DNA of 64,000 bases, taken from NCBI RefSeq assembly GCF_002208115.1, contig NZ_CP020946.1, forward strand, positions 372,001 to 436,000, written 5' to 3'. Of this stretch, positions 16,664 to 25,183 are shown one piece after another. The stretch is from Bdellovibrio bacteriovorus (GTDB lineage: Bacteria > Bdellovibrionota > Bdellovibrionia > Bdellovibrionales > Bdellovibrionaceae). The notes beneath the pieces are model-generated. The model did not search any database, was not told where the DNA came from, and saw nothing but the letters and a program-made list of their open reading frames with translations. The first letter of the stretch is position 1. Every line of letters starts with the position of its first letter. A program made the translations under genes and the position numbers.

Positions 16664-17065
16664 TTAATGAAGAACCGGATGTTGCAAGTAATGATTGATT
16701 TCGATGATTCGGTCTTGCTGACTGACCACGGAATCCTGAATCGCCACCAGCTTTTGCATCAGATTGTCTTTAGCAAGCCTAATGGCTTCGAAGATATCCT
16801 CGTGGACGCCTTCAGCCTCGGCCTTCGCGCCGCCCTCGTTTAAGACGATGGCAATACGATACAGTTTCTTCAGACCCTCGCGGGTGAATTCGCGCCCGTC
16901 TGTTTCATACTGGAGCGCAAGTTTTCGGGGATCCCGGGCTACTACCGCAACCACAGTCTGTGGAGTCACAAAGTGTTCAAACTCTGCGATCTGCTGGTAG
17001 ATAAAGGACTTAACCTCAGGATTTTGCTCAATAAGCTCAATGGTGGGGTTGAGAAGGGTCGTCAT
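16664..17065 (-). CDS. ribosome hibernation factor (HPF/RaiA)-like protein
   Basis: A 133-residue protein with no signal peptide. The arrangement fits a diverged HPF/RaiA fold: an early helix (NPEVKSFIYQQIAEFEHFV), then a strand (TVVAVVARD), a Tyr-Arg strand (LYRIAIVLNEGG), and the ending KAEAEGVHEDIFEAIRLAKD with a long helix, equivalent to the DxYxAID helix that contacts the ribosome in HPF. The match is by pattern, not identity, so the call is moderate. It lies upstream of the aldo/keto reductase on the same strand, 29 bases away. Confidence 0.5.
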   Translation of the reverse strand: MTTLLNPTIELIEQNPEVKSFIYQQIAEFEHFVTPQTVVAVVARDPRKLALQYETDGREFTREGLKKLYRIAIVLNEGGAKAEAEGVHEDIFEAIRLAKDNLMQKLVAIQDSVVSQQDRIIEINHYLQHPVLH

Positions 17066-17213
17066 AGGCGGCCTCCTTTTCCTCGTAGTTATAGTGTAAC
17101 AATGGGGTCGAATTTTGTCTGGTCAAGAAGACTGGCACCGAAAAAATAATTTGAAATCGAATAGGTTTGCATTAGAATCCCGAACCTGGACCATAGACCT
17201 GTGTCAGATTGAG

Positions 17214-17903
17214 ATGGAAAATATTAAGTCAGAAATCAAATTAGACTCATCTTGGAAGCAGCATCTTCACCTCGAATTTGAAACCGAGCGCATGAAGAAG
17301 CTGAAAAACTTTTTATCTGCTGAATACAAGGCGGGTAAAACGATTTATCCCCGTGGCGATGACTATTTTGCGGCGATGAATCTGACTCCTTTTGACAAAG
17401 TGAAAGTGGTGATCGTCGGGCAGGATCCTTATCATGGCCCCGGTCAGGCGCACGGACTTTGTTTTTCTGTGCAAGACGGCGTTCGTTTTCCTCCGTCTCT
17501 TAGAAACATCTTTAAAGAACTTCACGACGACGTGGGCGCGACCATTCCACAAAGTGGCTCCTTGACCAAATGGGCTCAAGAAGGTGTGTTGTTGCTAAAT
17601 GCCGTGCTGACAGTCGAGGACGGAAAGGCCGCTGCCCATCAAGGCAAGGGCTGGGAAGAGTTCACCGACAAGATCATCCACGTGCTGAACGAAGAAAAAG
17701 AAAATCTGGTGTTCATTCTGTGGGGTTCTTACGCGCAGAAAAAAGCGTCCTTCGTGGATCGTAAAAAACACCTGGTGCTAGAGGCTGTGCATCCATCGCC
17801 ATTGTCCGCTCACCGCGGATTCTTTGGGACTAAGCCCTTCTCCAAAACCAATGCCTATCTGAAATCCAAGGGTATTGGCGAAATCAACTGGAACCTGGTT
17901 TAA
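17214..17903 (+). CDS. ung: uracil-DNA glycosylase
   Basis: A 229-residue family-1 uracil-DNA glycosylase that removes uracil from DNA as the first step of base-excision repair. Seen: the water-activating loop GQDPYHGPGQAHGLCFSV, the Pro-rich loop FPPSLRNIF, the uracil-recognition strand LLLNAVLTV, and the minor-groove loop HPSPLSAHRGFFG. The ATG at 17214 gives the family's normal length; the frame extends to 17115 but the extra residues are unlike Ung. It stands alone on the plus strand, with no LexA box seen nearby. Confidence 0.97.
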   Translation: MENIKSEIKLDSSWKQHLHLEFETERMKKLKNFLSAEYKAGKTIYPRGDDYFAAMNLTPFDKVKVVIVGQDPYHGPGQAHGLCFSVQDGVRFPPSLRNIFKELHDDVGATIPQSGSLTKWAQEGVLLLNAVLTVEDGKAAAHQGKGWEEFTDKIIHVLNEEKENLVFILWGSYAQKKASFVDRKKHLVLEAVHPSPLSAHRGFFGTKPFSKTNAYLKSKGIGEINWNLV

Positions 17904-18035
17904 CTCCTTCGGGGGGCGTCCAAAATAGATCCATCCCGGTGTTTTATATCAAGCCTGCAAGGGTAAAAGCTCTAGTCTTCACTGGGGACCTTGGCTAAGA
18001 TATAAGAAGGTCTCAATTATTCACCAGGAGGATTT

Positions 18036-18347
18036 ATGAGATGGCTTGTTATGGTGGCTTTCGTGGCACCCGTCTTTACAGGCTTGAATCCGGCACAGGC
18101 GGGTCCGTCGATCCGTTTGGTCGCAAGTGAACACTCCACCATCACCGCAGACACCGTTAAAAGCATCCGTGCCGATGGCAACGGGCTGCTGGTGGTCTTT
18201 ACGAAAACAGCCGGAACCTATTATCTGGATCGTGATGTCATCAACTTTGAGACCTACCGCAGAAAGCTGGAAGAAAGTCTGAAAAATCAGAAGCCTGTCA
18301 GCGTCAAGGCCGAGCAGCATCAGCTCAATATTGTTGAAGTAAAATAA
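18036..18347 (+). CDS. small exported protein
   Basis: A 103-residue protein with a signal peptide (ending PAQAG). The mature part looks like a small alpha/beta domain with a basic helix near the end (FETYRRKLEESLKNQK). CAGGAGG precedes the ATG. It lies 41 bases upstream of the coiled-coil protein and may be the first gene of the transcript that leads into the aro operon. Confidence 0.7.
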   Translation: MRWLVMVAFVAPVFTGLNPAQAGPSIRLVASEHSTITADTVKSIRADGNGLLVVFTKTAGTYYLDRDVINFETYRRKLEESLKNQKPVSVKAEQHQLNIVEVK

Positions 18348-18388
18348 GGCCCCGTTGTAAACTGGTCTCCGTCGTAAGGAGACCTTTT

Positions 18389-18805
18389 ATGCGTCATATT
18401 GCTGCTGCTTTTGTAGTGTTGTCCCTAGCTTCCCAATCCTTTGCCACTTCCGCTGAAGAAGTGAAAACCAAAACCGCTGAAGCAGCCACTGCTGCGGCTG
18501 ATTACACCAAAGAACAAAAAGAGCAGTTCCAAAAAGACATGGAAGAAAATCTGGCGAAAATGAAAAAAGAAATCGCCGAGATGAAAGAAGCTGCCTCCAA
18601 GAAAACCGGCGAAGCAAAAACTGAGTACAACGATCAGATCAAAGCTTTGGAAAAAAAGCAGGAAGAAATGAAGAAAGATCTGGCGAAGATGAAGAAAAGC
18701 TCTGGCAAAGCCTGGGGCGAAATGAAAAACGGAATGAGCAAAGCGTGGGATGCGATCTCTGATTCCTACGGTAAAGCCAAAGCCCACCTGTCAGAAGAAA
18801 AATAA
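18389..18805 (+). CDS. exported coiled-coil protein
   Basis: A 138-residue protein with a signal peptide (ending SFA). Nearly all of the mature chain is a charged helix rich in Lys, Glu and Ala with heptad spacing (EKKQEEMKKDLAKMKK), so a periplasmic coiled coil. Function unknown. The stop overlaps the aroB start (TAATG), so it is translationally coupled to the shikimate operon, although a metabolic link is not evident. Confidence 0.75.
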   Translation: MRHIAAAFVVLSLASQSFATSAEEVKTKTAEAATAAADYTKEQKEQFQKDMEENLAKMKKEIAEMKEAASKKTGEAKTEYNDQIKALEKKQEEMKKDLAKMKKSSGKAWGEMKNGMSKAWDAISDSYGKAKAHLSEEK

Positions 18806-19857
18806 TGAAAAAAAGCGCACTGCTCTTCACCACAGAATTACCTCGTCCCGCAGACCTGGGGGAAGAGCTGTTGTTGGTCCACGACGAGATCTTGCCTCGT
18901 AAATCCAAAGCCTTTAAAAAATGGATGGCACAGTTTCCACTGCGTTATCCGGTGAAGGCCGGGGAATCTCTTAAATCCGTTCAGAACTTTTCCGAACACA
19001 TCACCAAGATCGTCAAGCTGTGTGAAGGCGCTTCCAGCCGGCGTTTGACGGTGGTGGTGGCCGGAGGCGGCAGTGTCGGGGACTTTGGCGGCTTTGTTGC
19101 CAGCATCCTGAAGCGTGGCGTGCGTCTGGTGCACATGCCCAGCACCTGGCTTTCGGCGATTGATTCTGCTCATGGTGGCAAGACCGCTTTGAATGTGGGA
19201 TCAGCGAAAAACCAGATCGGCACTTTCTATCCCGCTGACAAGATTGTTTTGTCTCGTTCGTTGCTGATGGCTCAGCCAGATGCCCGAGCCTTTGAAGGTT
19301 TTGGCGAACTGCTTAAGATCGCTTTGATTGCCGGGGGACCGCTGTGGCGGGATCTGGCGAAAGAATACGAAGTGAATGCGGCGGTGCTGTGGAAATACCT
19401 TTCCAGTGCCATTGATGCCAAATACAAAGTTGTCGCCAAGGACCCGGAGGAAAAATCCGGTCATCGTCATATCCTGAACCTGGGGCATACTTTGGGTCAT
19501 GTGCTGGAAACCCAGTACGAAATGCCACACGGGGTGGCGATCAATTACGGGCTGGAGTTTGCTTTGCGCTTCAGCTTGCACAAAAAAATCATCACACCTG
19601 CTGAGTACGAAAAGCTGATGCTGTCGCCTGTAATGGGTTATCTGCTGTCACCCGTGCGTGATGAGTTGCTGCAGACCAAAGAATCGGTTCTGCGCGAATT
19701 CAGAAAGCAGCTTCTTAGTGACAAGAAAAAGACTTCGTCAGAAGTTTTGCGTTTCGTTTTCTTAAAAAAGCCCGGCCAGTGTGTCGTGCGTGAAGTCAGT
19801 GTGGATGACATCCTGGTGGAAGTCTGCCGTCAGAAAGAAGATGAACTCAATGGCTGA
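18805..19857 (+). CDS. aroB: 3-dehydroquinate synthase
   Basis: A 350-residue enzyme that turns DAHP into 3-dehydroquinate using NAD and zinc, the second step of the shikimate pathway. Seen: the nucleotide-binding GGGSVGDFGGF, PSTWLSAIDSAHGGKTALN with the conserved GGKTA, and zinc ligands in EGFGELLK, NLGHTLGH and MPHGVA. It starts at the stop of the coiled-coil gene (TAATG) and overlaps aroA by 8 bases, so it is the first enzyme of a tightly coupled operon. Confidence 0.95.
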   Translation: MKKSALLFTTELPRPADLGEELLLVHDEILPRKSKAFKKWMAQFPLRYPVKAGESLKSVQNFSEHITKIVKLCEGASSRRLTVVVAGGGSVGDFGGFVASILKRGVRLVHMPSTWLSAIDSAHGGKTALNVGSAKNQIGTFYPADKIVLSRSLLMAQPDARAFEGFGELLKIALIAGGPLWRDLAKEYEVNAAVLWKYLSSAIDAKYKVVAKDPEEKSGHRHILNLGHTLGHVLETQYEMPHGVAINYGLEFALRFSLHKKIITPAEYEKLMLSPVMGYLLSPVRDELLQTKESVLREFRKQLLSDKKKTSSEVLRFVFLKKPGQCVVREVSVDDILVEVCRQKEDELNG

Positions 19858-21025
19858 TTTCCGATTTCAGGGCGAGATTCCTGGTTCCAAATCCATTTTC
19901 AATCGCGCTTTGATCGTAAAAAGCTATTTCCCGGTGCTGGATCTGCAGGGGCATTCCGAATGTGACGACGTCGTTCACATGCGTGAGGGTCTTAAAGAAA
20001 TCCGCGAACGCAGTCGTATTGATTGCGGCGAAGGCGGCACCACGTTCCGCTTTATGGCGCTTCGGGCATCCCGCATGCGCGGGGTTCATACGCTTGAGGC
20101 CACACCTCGTCTGTTGCAAAGACCGCAAAAAGGTTTGCTGGATTTGTTGTCTCAGCTGGGTGTGCAAACCCAAATCAAGAATCGCGAAATGTTCGTGGTG
20201 TCTGAAGGGTGGAAGCGTCCGCGCGCCCCATTGAAAGTAAACACCTCTGAATCCAGTCAGTATGCTTCGGCTTTGATTCTGAACTGCTGGCTTTTGGATT
20301 TCGATCTGGAATTTGAACTGGTCGGCGACAAGGTTTCTGAATCGTACTTCCAGTTGACCGTGCAGATGCTGAAAGAATTGGGCATGCGCATGCAGGTTCA
20401 GGGCAACAAGTACCTGATCCCGGCCGGCCAGCGTATCAGCAAGCTTGAATACCGTGTGGAATCGGATCTGAGTTCGGCATTCACCATGGCGTCTGCTGGC
20501 GCCTTGGTGGGGGGAGCCAAACTTTTGAACTATCCGGTGAAAAGCTCCCAGCCGGACGGCGTCTTTGTCGAGATCTTCAAGCAAATGAATATCGAAACAG
20601 AAATGGTCGAAGGCGCTTTGTGTGTGAAGCCTTCCACAGGCTTGCGTGCGGTGAATTGGGATCTTTATCAGTCCCCGGATCTGTTCCCGGTGCTGGCGGT
20701 GCTTTGCAGTTGGGCCAATGGCAGCTCCAAGCTTTTCAATGCGCCTCATTTGGCGGCGAAAGAAAGTAATCGCATTGCCAAGATTGCTGATTTGTTTGAA
20801 CGCCTGGGCATTTCCCATGAAGTCTTGCCGGATGGCATGATCATTCACGGCAACCCCCAGCAAAGCCTTAAAAAAGGCATCACTTTTGATTCTGATCAGG
20901 ATCATCGCATGGTGATGGCGGCCACATTGATGAAGCTAAAAGGCCATGACATCACCATCGAAAACCCCGAGGCCATCAATAAGAGTTTTCCTGAGTTCTG
21001 GGACATGATAGGTATCAAGGCATGA
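19850..21025 (+). CDS. aroA: 3-phosphoshikimate 1-carboxyvinyltransferase (EPSP synthase)
   Basis: A 391-residue EPSP synthase that joins shikimate-3-phosphate and PEP. Conserved substrate residues are seen in PGSKSIFNR, SESSQYASAL, SPDLFPV, AAKESNR, DHRMVM and NKSFPEFW. The PEP loop, GNAGTAMRP in E. coli, reads GEGGTTFRF here, so the Pro101 position is Phe; the effect on glyphosate binding is unknown. The protein is slightly short for the family (E. coli 427). The ATG at 19850 lies inside the end of aroB; an alternative ATG is at 19841. It overlaps the next gene by 4 bases. Confidence 0.94.
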   Translation: MADFRFQGEIPGSKSIFNRALIVKSYFPVLDLQGHSECDDVVHMREGLKEIRERSRIDCGEGGTTFRFMALRASRMRGVHTLEATPRLLQRPQKGLLDLLSQLGVQTQIKNREMFVVSEGWKRPRAPLKVNTSESSQYASALILNCWLLDFDLEFELVGDKVSESYFQLTVQMLKELGMRMQVQGNKYLIPAGQRISKLEYRVESDLSSAFTMASAGALVGGAKLLNYPVKSSQPDGVFVEIFKQMNIETEMVEGALCVKPSTGLRAVNWDLYQSPDLFPVLAVLCSWANGSSKLFNAPHLAAKESNRIAKIADLFERLGISHEVLPDGMIIHGNPQQSLKKGITFDSDQDHRMVMAATLMKLKGHDITIENPEAINKSFPEFWDMIGIKA

Positions 21026-22848
21026 TTACAGTCGTCGTTGGCCACCGCGGAACCGGAAAAACTGAAATGATGAAGCGTCTGCAGATATACCTGCGAGACG
21101 AGTCCGCGGAGATCATTGACCTGGATGAATCCATCGAAGAAAAAATCGGAAAAACCATCCCCGAACTTTTCTTAGAGCACGGCGAGGCCTATTTCCGCGA
21201 GTTGGAGCGCCAGCTTTTCCTTGAGACTTTGCAAAAGCCCCACACGCAGATGTTCCTGGTGCTGGGGGCGGGCTTTGATCTGTCCGTGATCCCAGAAAAC
21301 GTGCGCGTGCTGTGGGTTCGTCGTACCACCGATCTTGATGGTAGAATCTTCTTGAACCGCCCACGCCTGAACCCGGAATTATCTCCGCTGGAAGAATTCC
21401 ACAAGCGCGCCGTTGTGCGCGAAGCCCGTTATCGTGAACGAGCCGATGAGGTCTATCTGATGCCGGAAGGTCTTTTTGAAAATCGCCATCACGCCATGGC
21501 CGTTGAAAAAGCTCTTTTGACTCACAGTTTGTATGACATCGGTGGCGCGGTGACGATCCCGTCCGAAGTCTTTGCGACGGAAAAGCGCTGGGAACTTTTT
21601 AAAGCCCGCTTCGTGAACCGAGGTGTGGGTTTGTTTGAGCTGCGCGATGATTTGCTGACCTTTGAACAGATCCAGCGCGTGGTGCAGGAAATGGCCAGCG
21701 AGCGCCTGCTGTACTCTTTCCGTAAGGCCCCGGAAAACGCCGAAGCTCTGATGCAGGAGCCTTTGATTGCGGTTTTGAATCGTGTCGCCTGGATTGACTG
21801 GCCGGTGGAGCTGGGATCACCCGAAGATCTTTTGCGGGTGATTTCATCCGATAAATTGATTTTGTCTTTGCACGATGACTCCCGCAAAGAAATGTGGCAG
21901 CAGTTTTCTCATCAAGCGGCACAGTTGAAATATGCACCGATGGTCGACACCTTCAGTGAGCTGAAGACGGGCCACGAATGGCAGCAGGGCGAACCTTCCC
22001 GCCGCAGTTTCTTGCCGCGGTCCCCGGATGGTCGCTGGGAATGGTATCGCCGTTTGCAAAAAGGTCATCAACTGATCAATTTCTGGCGCGAAGGGGATGG
22101 CACTGCGGGGGATCAACCTTCGCTCTGGGCATGGATGATGACTCCGACGGGGGTGAATGGTTTTGCTGCGGTTCTGGGTGATCCCGTTCGTCACAGCTAT
22201 ACTCCGCTGGAACATTCTGATTTCTTCCACAAAATGAATTTGCCGGTCTTCGCAGTCGCTATTTCCCGTGAAGAGTGGGATCAGGCCTTCCCGGTGGTGC
22301 AAGGCATGGGGCTTCGTTATGCGGCGGTCACGTCCCCTCACAAAGAAAACGCCGCCAAAGTCTGCAAACATGAAACCCTGAAGGCCGTGAACACTCTTTT
22401 CTGGAATGAAAAGACCAGATCATGGCAGGGGACCTCCACCGACGATCAGGGCTTTATGGAACTGATCGAGGGTGTTGGTATGATTGCGCCTTTGCAAAAA
22501 GAAATTTCCGTCTGGGGCGGGGGTGGCGTGCTGGAAATGATTGAAAAAGCCCTGCCGCACGCAAGCTTCATTTCTTCGCGCACGGGGAAGCCCCGCGCAG
22601 GGTCTGAAGATGCCGAAACCCTTTTGCCCAAGATTGTGATCTGGGCTGCACCTCGCGGACCGGAAACCCAGATGCCACCTGCACACTGGAATCCGGCGAT
22701 GGTGTTTGATTTAAATTACAAAGAAGATTCCATGGGCCGTGAATATGCCCAGCGCTGTGGCGCCAATTATCAGTCCGGGCTTGTGATGTTCACAGCCCAG
22801 GCGCAAGGACAGCGAATGTTCTGGCGCAAGTCCGAGGAGAACGCATGA
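21022..22848 (+). CDS. trifunctional shikimate kinase / type I dehydroquinate dehydratase / shikimate dehydrogenase
   Basis: A 608-residue fusion of three shikimate enzymes. Residues ~1-170 are shikimate kinase: P-loop GHRGTGKT, IIDLDESIE, YFRELERQ, lid RPRLNP. Residues ~175-385 look like type I 3-dehydroquinate dehydratase: Glu in LFELRDD, His in LSLHDDS, and the Schiff-base Lys in QLKYAPMVD. Residues ~390-608 are shikimate dehydrogenase: VLGDPVRHSYTPLEHS, catalytic Lys in SPHKENA, Asn in AVNTLF, Asp in GTSTDDQGF, and a Gly-rich VWGGGG for NADP. All catalytic residues that I can align are present. It overlaps aroA and aroC by 4 bases each. Confidence 0.93.
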   Translation: MITVVVGHRGTGKTEMMKRLQIYLRDESAEIIDLDESIEEKIGKTIPELFLEHGEAYFRELERQLFLETLQKPHTQMFLVLGAGFDLSVIPENVRVLWVRRTTDLDGRIFLNRPRLNPELSPLEEFHKRAVVREARYRERADEVYLMPEGLFENRHHAMAVEKALLTHSLYDIGGAVTIPSEVFATEKRWELFKARFVNRGVGLFELRDDLLTFEQIQRVVQEMASERLLYSFRKAPENAEALMQEPLIAVLNRVAWIDWPVELGSPEDLLRVISSDKLILSLHDDSRKEMWQQFSHQAAQLKYAPMVDTFSELKTGHEWQQGEPSRRSFLPRSPDGRWEWYRRLQKGHQLINFWREGDGTAGDQPSLWAWMMTPTGVNGFAAVLGDPVRHSYTPLEHSDFFHKMNLPVFAVAISREEWDQAFPVVQGMGLRYAAVTSPHKENAAKVCKHETLKAVNTLFWNEKTRSWQGTSTDDQGFMELIEGVGMIAPLQKEISVWGGGGVLEMIEKALPHASFISSRTGKPRAGSEDAETLLPKIVIWAAPRGPETQMPPAHWNPAMVFDLNYKEDSMGREYAQRCGANYQSGLVMFTAQAQGQRMFWRKSEENA

Positions 22849-23870
22849 GTGCAAGTCAGTTCGGTTCCCGTTTTGTGATCACGACTTTCGGTGAAAGCCA
22901 TGGGACTGCTTTGGGCGTGGTGATTGACGGCTGTCCGGCCGGAGTGAATTTTGACGAAGCACTTCTAAAAAAAGAACTGGAACGCCGTCGTCCCGGTCAT
23001 CATGGTTCGGGTCAGATTGTGTCCGGTCGTCAGGAAGCAGATGCTCCGGAAGTTCTGAGCGGCGTTTTCGACGGTAAAACCCTGGGCACGCCGATGGCGA
23101 TCATTGTGCGCAATCAGGATGCAAGATCTCAGGATTATTCTGCCATCAAGAATTCCCCGCGTGCGGGCCATGCCGATGACATGTGGAAGAATAAATTCGG
23201 TCACAGCGATCATCGTGGGGGCGGCCGGTCTTCCGGTCGTGAGACGGTGTCCCGCGTGATGGCGGGGTCTGTGGCGCAGATGATGATGAAACACGTCAGT
23301 GCGCCAACCAAAGTGATTGGTTATGCCTCACAAATTGGTCCGATGACCTTGACCGATGCCGAACGCAAAGAAGTCAGCAAGAAAGACATCGATTCCTTCC
23401 AGGCAAGATTCCCCTCCAGCCGCGATCAGGAAGTGGCCGCGCTTTTAAAGAAAGCCCAGGACAACGGCGAAAGCCACGGCGGCGTGGCCGAGATTCTGAT
23501 TCAGAATCCACCAGCCCATTTGGGTCAACCGGTGTTTCATAAACTGAAATCCGATCTGGCGATGGCTTTCTTGAGTGTCGGGGCCACCAATGGCTTTGAG
23601 CTGGGGCTGGGCTTTGAGTCCGCCGAAGTCAAAGGCACGGAATTCCATCAGGGCCCTCAGGACGCCTATGGCGGCATCCGCGGCGGGATTTCCACCGGGG
23701 AAAGCATTCTGCTGCGGGTTTCCTTTAAGCCCACAAGTTCGATTCTGGATGTGGCAAAAAAAGGCCGCCACGATCCCTGCATCGTGACCCGTGCGATCCC
23801 GGTGCTGGAGGCCATGACATGGCTGGTGTTGGCAGACCACTATTTGTGGTCTAAAACTGATCGCATCTAG
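22845..23870 (+). CDS. aroC: chorismate synthase
   Basis: A 341-residue enzyme that makes chorismate from EPSP using reduced FMN. Seen: TTFGESHGTALG, RRRPG, the family signature in GHSDHRGGGRSSGRETVSRV, and GGIRGGISTGE. The length is normal or slightly short. It starts in the stop of the aroKDE fusion (ATGA) and ends the shikimate operon; menB follows after 47 bases, so chorismate and menaquinone genes may share a transcript. Confidence 0.96.
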   Translation: MSASQFGSRFVITTFGESHGTALGVVIDGCPAGVNFDEALLKKELERRRPGHHGSGQIVSGRQEADAPEVLSGVFDGKTLGTPMAIIVRNQDARSQDYSAIKNSPRAGHADDMWKNKFGHSDHRGGGRSSGRETVSRVMAGSVAQMMMKHVSAPTKVIGYASQIGPMTLTDAERKEVSKKDIDSFQARFPSSRDQEVAALLKKAQDNGESHGGVAEILIQNPPAHLGQPVFHKLKSDLAMAFLSVGATNGFELGLGFESAEVKGTEFHQGPQDAYGGIRGGISTGESILLRVSFKPTSSILDVAKKGRHDPCIVTRAIPVLEAMTWLVLADHYLWSKTDRI

Positions 23871-23917
23871 AATTTATTTACAGACATCAGCTGCGGCGTC
23901 AAACAAGAGGTACTAAA

Positions 23918-24817
23918 ATGGTTTCTGATATTTTCAATCCAGAGTGGTGGACGGAAGTTCCTGGTTTTAACTTCAAGGACATTACTTATCACCGCGCCAA
24001 AGATCAGGGCACAGTTCGTATTGCCTTCAATCGCCCTGAAGTGCGTAATGCCTTCCGTCCGCAAACTGTAGACGAACTATATACCGCTTTAGAGCATGCA
24101 CGCATCACGGCTGACGTGGGTGTGGTTCTGATCACAGGTAACGGTCCTTCGCCGAAAGATGGTGGCTGGGCGTTCTGTTCTGGTGGTGATCAGCGCATTC
24201 GCGGTAAAGACGGCTACAAGTACGAGGAAAAAGAAGCTCAAGGCAAGATGGATCTGGCTCGTCTGGGTCGTTTGCACATACTGGAAGTTCAGCGTCTGAT
24301 TCGTTTCATGCCGAAAGTGGTTGTGGCAGTTGTTCCCGGCTGGTCCGTGGGTGGCGGGCATTCTTTGCATGTGGTGTGTGACATGACGATCGCCAGCCAA
24401 GAGCATGCGATCTTCAAACAAACGGATCCGGACGTGGCAAGCTTCGATTCCGGTTACGGCTCTGCGTACCTGGCTCGTATGGTGGGTCAGAAGCGGGCTC
24501 GTGAAATCTTCTTCCTGGGGCGCAATTACACAGCTCAAGAGGCCTTTGACATGGGCATGGTGAACGCCGTGGTTCCGCACAAGGATCTTGAAAAGGTGGC
24601 TTTGGAATGGGCCAAAGAAATGAACTCAAAAAGCCCGACGGCGATGCGCATGCTGAAGTATGGCTTTAACATGATCGACGACGGCCTTGTTGGTCAGCAA
24701 CTGTTTGCGGGAGAGGCGACTCGTCTGGCTTACGGGACAGAGGAAGCCGTGGAAGGGCGTAACTCGTTCGTTGAAAAACGTCCGAAGGATTTCTCCAAAT
24801 TCCCTTGGCATTACTAG
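23918..24817 (+). CDS. menB: 1,4-dihydroxy-2-naphthoyl-CoA synthase
   Basis: A 299-residue crotonase-fold enzyme that closes the naphthalene ring in menaquinone synthesis. Seen: NRPEVRNAFRPQTVDEL, WAFCSGGDQRIRG, VAVVPGWSVGGGHSL, and DVASFDSGYGSAYLARMVG, all typical of MenB. AGAGG precedes the ATG. It follows aroC on the same strand and is closed by a terminator. menC, menE and menA are not in this window. Confidence 0.96.
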   Translation: MVSDIFNPEWWTEVPGFNFKDITYHRAKDQGTVRIAFNRPEVRNAFRPQTVDELYTALEHARITADVGVVLITGNGPSPKDGGWAFCSGGDQRIRGKDGYKYEEKEAQGKMDLARLGRLHILEVQRLIRFMPKVVVAVVPGWSVGGGHSLHVVCDMTIASQEHAIFKQTDPDVASFDSGYGSAYLARMVGQKRAREIFFLGRNYTAQEAFDMGMVNAVVPHKDLEKVALEWAKEMNSKSPTAMRMLKYGFNMIDDGLVGQQLFAGEATRLAYGTEEAVEGRNSFVEKRPKDFSKFPWHY

Positions 24818-24847
24818 GGGCAAGATACAGAAAAGAATAAACTCCGA

Positions 24848-24876
24848 AAACACGGTCCGAAAGACCGTGTTTTTTC
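24848..24876 (+). terminator. intrinsic terminator
   Basis: The stem AAACACGGTC/GACCGTGTTT with a 5-base loop and T-run ends the aro-menB transcript. Confidence 0.9.
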
Positions 24877-24970
24877 ATTTAAAACCAGCCCAACGATTTG
24901 AAAATCCCTATCAAGTGCCAGTGCTTGAATACAGCTGTATTTGTTTGTGCGAGGGGAGGACAATAGGGTC

Positions 24971-25183
24971 ATGAAACTTGCTATATTCTTCGCACTGCTA
25001 GCGTTCGTAGGACTGGCATTCTGGGGATGCCCGACGAAGAAGTATATTCCAGATCCAACCCCACCCCAGCCTGAAGTGCAGATTCAATCCATGCGGTATG
25101 ATGAAGTGTTAAGACAACATGGGCAGGCCCCACCGGTGGGACCTCGCCAAGACCAGCGTCGAATGCTGGCTATGAATTACTAG
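24971..25183 (+). CDS. small lipoprotein
   Basis: A 70-residue protein. The hydrophobic N-terminus ends in a lipobox-like LAFWGC, followed by a Pro-rich linker (PDPTPPQPEVQIQ), so it is probably an envelope lipoprotein. The ATG at 24971 is chosen over an upstream start at 24941 because the signal begins there. Its stop overlaps the convergent protease stop by 4 bases. Function unknown. Confidence 0.65.
   Translation: MKLAIFFALLAFVGLAFWGCPTKKYIPDPTPPQPEVQIQSMRYDEVLRQHGQAPPVGPRQDQRRMLAMNY

Noticed and set aside
19847-20905. 352-codon open frame antisense to aroA
   Set aside because: Antisense shadow with no ribosome site and no recognisable domain.
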